Of a DNA stretch of 64,000 nucleotides, positions 58,658-64,000 are shown piece after piece. The position numbers were made by a program, and so were the translations under genes. The DNA comes from Streptomyces pseudovenezuelae (lineage in GTDB: Bacteria; Actinomycetota; Actinomycetes; Streptomycetales; Streptomycetaceae), in contig NZ_KQ948148.1 of the NCBI RefSeq assembly GCF_001513955.1, positions 174,418-238,417 of the forward strand, read 5' to 3'. The number at the start of each line of letters is the position of its first letter. Within the stretch, counting starts at the first letter, position 1. The notes below the pieces were generated by a model that was not told where the DNA came from, did no database searches, and was given only the letters and a program-made list of their open reading frames with translations.

Positions 58658-59701
58658 GTGAACAGTGGGACACGGAGTCTGCGGGGCGGGGTGCGGGTGG
58701 CCGTGCTCGCCCTGCTGTGGGGGTCGACCTTCCTCTGGATCGAACTGGCGCTGCGCGGCCTGTCCCCGCTCCAGGTCACGTTCGTCCGCTGCCTGCTCGG
58801 CGCGCTCGTCCTCACCGTCGCCTGCTACGCCTCGGGCCGGCGCATGCCGCGGGGCCGTACCGTCTGGCGCCACATCGTCGTCGCGGCCTTCTTCTGCAAC
58901 GCGCTGCCCTTCGCCCTGTTCAGCCTGGGCCAGCAGACCGTCGACTCCGGCCTCGCGGGGGTCCTCAACGCCACGACCCCGCTGTGGTCGATCGCCCTGG
59001 GCCTCGCCCTCGGCTCGGAACGCGGGCTGCGCCCGGTCCGTCTGACGGGCCTGCTGCTCGGCTTCGCCGGCACGATCCTCATCCTCGCCCCGTGGCAGTC
59101 GGCCGGGGCCACCGGCTGGGGAGCCCTCGCCATTCTCGGCGCGGCCGCCAGCTACGCCGTCGCCTTCACCTACATGGGCCGCACCCTGGTGCGCCGGGGC
59201 ACCCCCACCATCTCGCTCTCCGCCGCCCAGCTGGTCGCCGCGAGCGGGCTGACCGCCGTCGCGCTGCCGGTCGGCGGCCTGGAGTCGATCGACCCCGGCC
59301 CGGCCGTCGTGGTCGCGGCCCTGGTCCTCAGCGTCTTCTGCACCGCGATCACCTTCCACCTCACCTACCGGATCATCAACGACGAGGGCGCCACCAACGC
59401 CGCCGTGGTCGGCTACCTGCTGCCCGTGGTCTCCGTGCTGCTCGGCGCGGTGGTCCTGGGCGAGGGTCTGAGCGTCCGGGTCGTGCTGGGCATGGCCGTG
59501 GTCCTCGTCGGGGTCGGGCTGACCCGGCGCAAGGACGCGACGGCCACGGCTCCGGCCCGGACCGGCAGGGGCGAGACCGCGGGCTCACCGGCATCCGCCG
59601 AGGAGACGCCCGCGAAGGACGCACTCGGCACAGACCTTCCCTCCGGCCCTGCCTCCGACCTTCCGCCCACCCGTCGCCCAGAGCTGGAGCGGGCCGGATG
59701 A
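58658..59701 (+). CDS. EamA/DMT-family transporter
   Basis: Encodes 347 aa from GTG 58658 (GGAGG seven bases upstream); the long open frame upstream is the shadow of the LysR gene. There are ten predicted membrane spans in two EamA repeats (LLWGSTFLWIELALRGLSPL at the start). The last ~60 residues form a soluble Pro/Ala/Thr tail. It likely exports a small polar metabolite. It overlaps the cyclase gene by ATGA. Confidence 0.92.
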   Translation: MNSGTRSLRGGVRVAVLALLWGSTFLWIELALRGLSPLQVTFVRCLLGALVLTVACYASGRRMPRGRTVWRHIVVAAFFCNALPFALFSLGQQTVDSGLAGVLNATTPLWSIALGLALGSERGLRPVRLTGLLLGFAGTILILAPWQSAGATGWGALAILGAAASYAVAFTYMGRTLVRRGTPTISLSAAQLVAASGLTAVALPVGGLESIDPGPAVVVAALVLSVFCTAITFHLTYRIINDEGATNAAVVGYLLPVVSVLLGAVVLGEGLSVRVVLGMAVVLVGVGLTRRKDATATAPARTGRGETAGSPASAEETPAKDALGTDLPSGPASDLPPTRRPELERAG

Positions 59702-60456
59702 CCTCCGGCGAGCCCCGGCTCTGGTCGGCGTACCGCCTGCTGACCGAGGGCACGGTCCGCACCGACCTCACCCATGCCTTCCGGCCGGGGCAGCCGCACT
59801 TCGCGGGCTTCGGGGACGAGCACCGCGAGACCCTCTACGACCGGGTGCGCGGCGACGGCTTCACCGCGCACCGCTACTCCCTGGCCGGCCAGTGGGGCAC
59901 CCATGTCGACCCGCCCGCGCACTTCGTGGCCGGGGCCCGCACCCTGGACCTGATCCCGGTCGAGGAGATGATCCTTCCGCTGGCGGTGCTCGACATCACC
60001 GCCCGGGCCAAGACCGACCCCGACGCCACCCCGGCCCTGGACGACGTACGGGCCTGGGAGCGGCGCAACGGCCGGTTCCCGCCCGGGGCGTTCGTCGCCC
60101 TGCGCACCGGGTGGAGCCGTCGCTGGCCGGACCCGGTGGCGATGGCGAACCGGGACGAGGCGGGGACCTCTCACACACCGGGCTGGTCGGCCGAGGTCCT
60201 GACGTACCTCTTCGAGGAGGCGGGCGTCACCGCCATCGGGCACGAGCAGGCCGACACGGACCCCGGCGCCGCCGCCTCCGCGGGCGATCACGGCCTGGAG
60301 GCGTACGTCCTGGGACGCGACCGCTGGCAGATCGAACTGCTGGCCGACCTCGGCCGGCTCCCCGAGTCGGGAGCCCTCGTCGTCGCCACCTGGCCCAAGC
60401 CGCACGCCGGTTCGGGCTTCCCGGCCCGGGTGTTCGCGGTGCATCCCGCGGGGTGA
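59698..60456 (+). CDS. Cyclase-family (kynurenine-formamidase-like) hydrolase
   Basis: Encodes 252 aa from ATG 59698. The metal motif GQWGTHVDPPAHF is the family signature (HxGTHxDxPxHF type, with Gln for the first His), and a later GHEQADTDPGAAAS carries further ligands. Members hydrolyse formamides or lactones or act in polyketide cyclisation. Coupling to an exporter and a LysR gene suggests catabolism or detoxification of a compound also handled by EamA. Confidence 0.87.
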   Translation: MTSGEPRLWSAYRLLTEGTVRTDLTHAFRPGQPHFAGFGDEHRETLYDRVRGDGFTAHRYSLAGQWGTHVDPPAHFVAGARTLDLIPVEEMILPLAVLDITARAKTDPDATPALDDVRAWERRNGRFPPGAFVALRTGWSRRWPDPVAMANRDEAGTSHTPGWSAEVLTYLFEEAGVTAIGHEQADTDPGAAASAGDHGLEAYVLGRDRWQIELLADLGRLPESGALVVATWPKPHAGSGFPARVFAVHPAG

Positions 60457-60517
60457 GCGCCGTACCCGTCACGGCATCGGCCCCCCGGGACGATTGCGCA
60501 ACCTCTAAACTGTCGGC

Positions 60518-60766
60518 GTGGACGCAGCGGAGACAGTGCAGACGGCCGACGTGACCGGGTGGGAAGTCGCCGTCCTCGACGGTGGACCGGCCGACGGGAT
60601 GCGGGTCAAGGTCGCCGACCGGCCCCGGGTCGTGCAGGTGTCGTACCCCTGCCGGGCGGAGGGCGCGCCGTCCGGGGTGCGGGTGGAGGGCGTCTACGTC
60701 TACCGGCTCGATCACGGTGTGACGGACGAACCCCTGCGCTACGGCTTCGACATCGCCTGCCCCTGA
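60518..60766 (+). CDS. Conserved-looking small hypothetical protein
   Basis: Encodes 82 aa from GTG 60518; TAAACT, a -10-like box, lies 10 bp upstream and there is no RBS, so the message may be leaderless. The sequence (GWEVAVLDGGPADGMRVKVA, then VYVYRLDHGVTDEPLRYGFD) has the alternating pattern of a small beta-sheet protein and normal codon bias. I do not recognise a family. It converges with the P-ATPase gene. Confidence 0.7.
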   Translation: MDAAETVQTADVTGWEVAVLDGGPADGMRVKVADRPRVVQVSYPCRAEGAPSGVRVEGVYVYRLDHGVTDEPLRYGFDIACP

Positions 60767-60776
60767 GGGGCGTCAC

Positions 60777-63700
60777 TCACCGGGGAGCGCGGCGGCGCTC
60801 ATAGCGCGTCCGCGCCGCCAGCAGGCCCACGGCGTACAGGGCCAGGACGGCCGCGAGCAGGCCGTAGTACACGCCGGGCAGCGCGCTCAGGCCGAGGGCC
60901 GCGCCCGCCGGGGACGCGGGCAGCAGCAGACCGATCGCGGCCAGGGCGACGGCGGACCAGGTCACCGGGCCCGGCCGTCGGCCGCCCCGGCCCGGTGAGC
61001 CCAGGGACAGCAGCACCATCACCAGGGCCTGTGCCAGCAGGTTCTCCGTGAACCAGCCCGAGTGGAACAGTGCCTCGTCGTCGCCCGGGCCGCGCAGAGC
61101 GAAGGCCAGCACCCCGAAGGTCACCAGGTCCGCCACGGCGTTCAGGGCGCCGAATCCGACGATGAACCGGAGCAGTTCCCGGGGGTCCAGCACGCTCGGC
61201 CGGCGCCCGGCGGCGGGGGCCGGACGGTCGTGGGCGAAGGCCAGTTGGGCCGCGTCGAAGCACAGGTTCTGGACGAGGACCTGGGCCGGGAGCATCGGCA
61301 GGAACGGCAGGAGGAGGCCCGCGGAGAGCATCGCGATCACGTTGCCGAGGTTCGAGGAGAGCGTGATGCGCAGATACGTGGCGATGTTGCCGCCCGCGTG
61401 ACGGCCCGCGGCGACCGCGTGGCCGATCGCGGTGAGGTCCTTCCCGGCGAGGACCAGGTCCGCGTTCTCCCTGGCCACTCCGGCCGCGTCGCGGGGGGCG
61501 ATGCCCACGTCGGCGGTGCGCAGGGCGGGCAGGTCGTTGACGCCGTCGCCGAGGAAGCCGACCGTGTGGCCGCCGGCCTGGAGGGCCCGGATGACGCGGG
61601 TCTTGTGCTCGGGGGCGCAGCGGGCGAAGACGGTCGTACGCCGGGCCAGTTCGGTGAGTTCGGGGTCGGAGAGGGTGTCGAGGCGGTCGGCGGTCAGGAC
61701 ACCGGAGACCGGGACCCCCAGGTCACGGCAGGCCCGGACCGCGGTGCCCGGATGGTCGCCGGTGAGGACCTTGACGGTGACGCCCCGGGCGGCGAGGGCG
61801 GCGAGGGCCTCGGCGGCGGTGGGCGCGAGGTCGTCCCGGAGGGTGACCAGGCCGCGGAAGGTGAGGCCGCGTTCGCGGGGGCGGTCCCCGGCGGGGCGTT
61901 CGGTGACGGCGACGGCGAGGACGCGCAGTCCGTCGGCGGCGTGTGCCGCGGCCAGGTCGCGCAGCCGGACGCGCTGGTCCTCGGACAGCGAACAGCGTTC
62001 CAGGACGGCCTCCACCGCGCCCTTGGTGATCAGGGTGTGCGTGCCGAACCGGCCGGGGGCGCGGACGGCCACGGTGGCCAGGCGGCGGGCCGGGTCGAAG
62101 GGGACGGCCGTGACACCGTCGTACGACGTGAGGGTGTCCTCGTCGGCGTCGGCGAGCAGGGCCTCGTCCAGGGCGTCGGGGGCCGGGAGGTCGGCGAGCT
62201 GGAGGGACCACCAGGCGGCGACGGCCGCCCAGCGCAGCACCCCGGGGTCGTCGTGGCCCTCCGCGTCCAGCGCGCGGTGCACGACCGGGCGGTCCTGGGT
62301 GAGGGTGCCGGTCTTGTCCACGCACAGGACGTCCATGGCGCCGATGTCGTGCAGGGCGGGGAGCCGTCGCACGATGACGCCGTGGGTGCGGGCCAGGAGG
62401 GCGGCGCCGCGGGCCAGGCAGGTGGTGACGACCACCGGCAGCATCTCCGGGGTCAGCCCGACCGCCACCGCGACGGCGAAGGGGAGGGTCTCCAGACCGC
62501 GGCCGCGCAGGGCGGCGTTGGCCATCAGGACCAGGGGCGGGGTCAGCAGCGCGAACCGGATCAGGATCCAGGAGACGCTCTGGACGGAGCGTTCGAAGCG
62601 GGTCGCCGCGGGTTTTCCGGTACGGCGGTGCGCGGCGGCGAAACGGGTGTCGCCGCCGGTCGCGGTGACCACGGCGGTGGCGCTGCCGGAGGCGACGCTG
62701 CTGCCCTGGAAGCAGTACCGGGGGTCCTGGAAGGCACCGCCGTCCCCCGGGTCCGCGCCCGCCTCCTTCTCCACCGGCGCGGACTCTCCGGTGAGGGCGG
62801 CCTGGTGGACGGTGAGTCCGCTCGACCGCAGCAGCCGTACGTCCGCGGGGACCAGGTCGCCCGGGCCGAGCCGTACGACGTCACCGGGGACGAGTTCCCC
62901 GACCGGGATCTCCCGGGTGACCGGGGCCGTGTCCTCGGTGGCCCGGCGCCGGACGGTGACGGTGGTCGCCACCAGGCGGCGCAGTGCGGCCGTGGAGCGG
63001 TCGGCGCGGTGTTCGCCGGAGGCCCGCAGGACGCAGCTGACGACGACCAGCAGGAGGATCACCGAGGCGGTGCCCCAGGCGAGGACGGCGGCCGACACCA
63101 GTCCCAGACAGAGCAGCACCGCGGTGAAGGGGTCCCGCAGACTCCGTGCGAACCGGCGGGGCCAGGACGGGTCCCGGTCGTCCGGAACCGCGTTCGCCCC
63201 GAACCGCGCCACCCGCTCCTCGGCCTGCGCCTCGGTCAGTCCCCGCGGACCGGCCCCGAGCCCCCGAAAGACCTCAAGAAGGCTCGCGTCCCCGGAAGGG
63301 AGAACCCGCACCACCAGAGGGGCGTCGGAACCAACCGCCGAACCGGGCGAGGGCAACGAGGGGCCGACGGCCCCGGGCACCGAAGAGTCAGGAGCGACGG
63401 GATCACCCGAAGGCACGGACACCGACGCCACCGCACCGCCGGCGAGGTCCCCGCCCCCCGACCGAACCGCCCCACCAGCCGCACCCAGATCAACCGCCCC
63501 GGACGCGCCGTAGTTCAGAGCATCGACCTCGGACACCGGCCTATCCAGAGCACCGGCCCCCGATACACCCCCGCCCGCAGCACCGACCCCGGACGCGCCC
63601 TCACCCACATCACCGGCGCCGGACACCCACCTATCCAAAGCACCGGCTGCAGACATCCCCCCGCCCGAAACACCGACCCCGGACGCGCCCTCACTCAGAC

Positions 63701-63947
63701 CACCGGCCCCGGATACCCCCATATCCAGAGCACCGGCCTCAGCCGCACCCCCACCCAGAACACCGGCCCCGGAAACACCCCCGCCCAGAGCCCCGACCCC
63801 CGAAGCACCCGCTTCACCCGACGCCCCCGACGTTCCCGACGCGGGACCCCCCGTCCCCCCATCCCCCGCCAACGCCCGATCCGGCGTCGTGGGGTCGGCT
63901 GAGGGGGCGGTTACGTTCTCCCCCCGCGCCCCCGACCCCTCAGACAC
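60777..63947 (-). CDS. MgtA-type Mg2+ P-type ATPase with repetitive N-terminal extension
   Basis: Encodes 1056 aa if GTG 63947 is used. From about residue 210 it is a P3B-type ATPase: LTGESAPVEKEAG, the membrane motif GLTPEMLPVVV, the phosphorylated Asp544 in DKTGTLTQD, LTGDHPGTAV, and GDGVNDLPALR. It imports Mg2+ with ATP. The first ~205 residues are Gly/Ala/Ser/Val-rich with GASGVG-led repeats of ~30 residues and have no counterpart in MgtA. The true start could lie nearer residue 210, but no RBS-supported start is obvious there. Confidence 0.88.
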   Translation of the reverse strand: MSEGSGARGENVTAPSADPTTPDRALAGDGGTGGPASGTSGASGEAGASGVGALGGGVSGAGVLGGGAAEAGALDMGVSGAGGLSEGASGVGVSGGGMSAAGALDRWVSGAGDVGEGASGVGAAGGGVSGAGALDRPVSEVDALNYGASGAVDLGAAGGAVRSGGGDLAGGAVASVSVPSGDPVAPDSSVPGAVGPSLPSPGSAVGSDAPLVVRVLPSGDASLLEVFRGLGAGPRGLTEAQAEERVARFGANAVPDDRDPSWPRRFARSLRDPFTAVLLCLGLVSAAVLAWGTASVILLLVVVSCVLRASGEHRADRSTAALRRLVATTVTVRRRATEDTAPVTREIPVGELVPGDVVRLGPGDLVPADVRLLRSSGLTVHQAALTGESAPVEKEAGADPGDGGAFQDPRYCFQGSSVASGSATAVVTATGGDTRFAAAHRRTGKPAATRFERSVQSVSWILIRFALLTPPLVLMANAALRGRGLETLPFAVAVAVGLTPEMLPVVVTTCLARGAALLARTHGVIVRRLPALHDIGAMDVLCVDKTGTLTQDRPVVHRALDAEGHDDPGVLRWAAVAAWWSLQLADLPAPDALDEALLADADEDTLTSYDGVTAVPFDPARRLATVAVRAPGRFGTHTLITKGAVEAVLERCSLSEDQRVRLRDLAAAHAADGLRVLAVAVTERPAGDRPRERGLTFRGLVTLRDDLAPTAAEALAALAARGVTVKVLTGDHPGTAVRACRDLGVPVSGVLTADRLDTLSDPELTELARRTTVFARCAPEHKTRVIRALQAGGHTVGFLGDGVNDLPALRTADVGIAPRDAAGVARENADLVLAGKDLTAIGHAVAAGRHAGGNIATYLRITLSSNLGNVIAMLSAGLLLPFLPMLPAQVLVQNLCFDAAQLAFAHDRPAPAAGRRPSVLDPRELLRFIVGFGALNAVADLVTFGVLAFALRGPGDDEALFHSGWFTENLLAQALVMVLLSLGSPGRGGRRPGPVTWSAVALAAIGLLLPASPAGAALGLSALPGVYYGLLAAVLALYAVGLLAARTRYERRRAPR
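63468..63830. repeat. Repeats coding the Gly/Ala-rich extension of the P-ATPase
   Basis: Imperfect repeats of about 90 bp inside the 5' part of the gene. They encode GASGVG...GGGVSGAGALD blocks beginning near residues 47, 87, 117 and 147. They stay in frame throughout. Confidence 0.7.
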
Positions 63948-64000
63948 CGGCCTCGCGCAGGCGGTCCGATGTTTGGGAGGGGGTTTCTCGGGCCGTGAGC

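Overview
The window is high-GC DNA with GTG starts, very long antisense shadow ORFs, and a gene order I recognise from Streptomyces (nth and crp divergent, two ArsA-like ATPases, wblA, a class A penicillin-binding protein). I take it to be a chromosomal segment of a Streptomyces species. It divides into conserved chromosome, a small accessory insert, a signalling-molecule-controlled biosynthetic cluster, and conserved-looking flanking genes.

Bases 1-25700 are mostly housekeeping. They hold a CooC/MinD-like ATPase (partial), a polysaccharide-deacetylase-like lipoprotein, a SulP transporter fused to a beta-carbonic anhydrase, and an ECF sigma factor with a coupled membrane protein. Next come acetyl-CoA synthetase behind a DasR-type site, NhaA, a holin-like membrane protein coupled to an epoxide-hydrolase-like enzyme, and a MarP-type membrane protease. 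Then follow a NUDIX hydrolase, endonuclease III with a histone-H1-like tail, Crp, a nucleotidyltransferase, a metallo-beta-lactamase and NUDIX pair, a DUF4177-RidA pair, the ArsA pair, wblA and the PBP. Several short tandem-repeat arrays lie between these genes.

Bases 25700-30710 look inserted. A four-gene set (three overlapping genes plus one) encodes a leaderless muralytic-looking protein (DUF1906 glycoside-hydrolase-like plus lysozyme-like), a three-TM membrane protein, a Tat-exported M15-peptidase-like protein that lacks the metal ligands, and a small secreted protein. Bases 30736-33180 return to core genes (YqeY, a metallophosphoesterase, a Pr6Pr-family protein), followed by tRNA-Pro(CGG) at 33214-33287.

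Bases 33683-56544 form a biosynthetic cluster without any PKS or NRPS gene. It has two AfsA-type butyrolactone synthases, two gamma-butyrolactone-receptor-type TetR regulators, a reductase/epimerase, a two-component flavin monooxygenase, two amide-forming enzymes of unrelated folds (ATP-grasp and GH3), and an HpgT-like aminotransferase. It also has a YCII protein, two SDRs, an MFS exporter, a PapA/condensation-like acyltransferase, an FAH-family enzyme, an enolase-superfamily enzyme, an alpha/beta hydrolase with a Cys nucleophile, a nitrilase-family amidase and a small HTH/zinc-ribbon pair. In the middle is an IS701-transposase-like protein that has lost two of three DDE catalytic residues. 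It sits behind a palindrome that closely matches a second one between the receptor gene and afsA-2. My reading is that a butyrolactone/butenolide signal controls production of a modified amino-acid or dipeptide-like product, possibly using a domesticated transposase as regulator.

Bases 56545-64000 contain an ~830-bp satellite-like array, a LysR regulator divergent from an EamA transporter-cyclase pair, a small conserved-looking ORF, and an MgtA-type P-ATPase with a ~200-residue Gly/Ala/Ser repeat extension.
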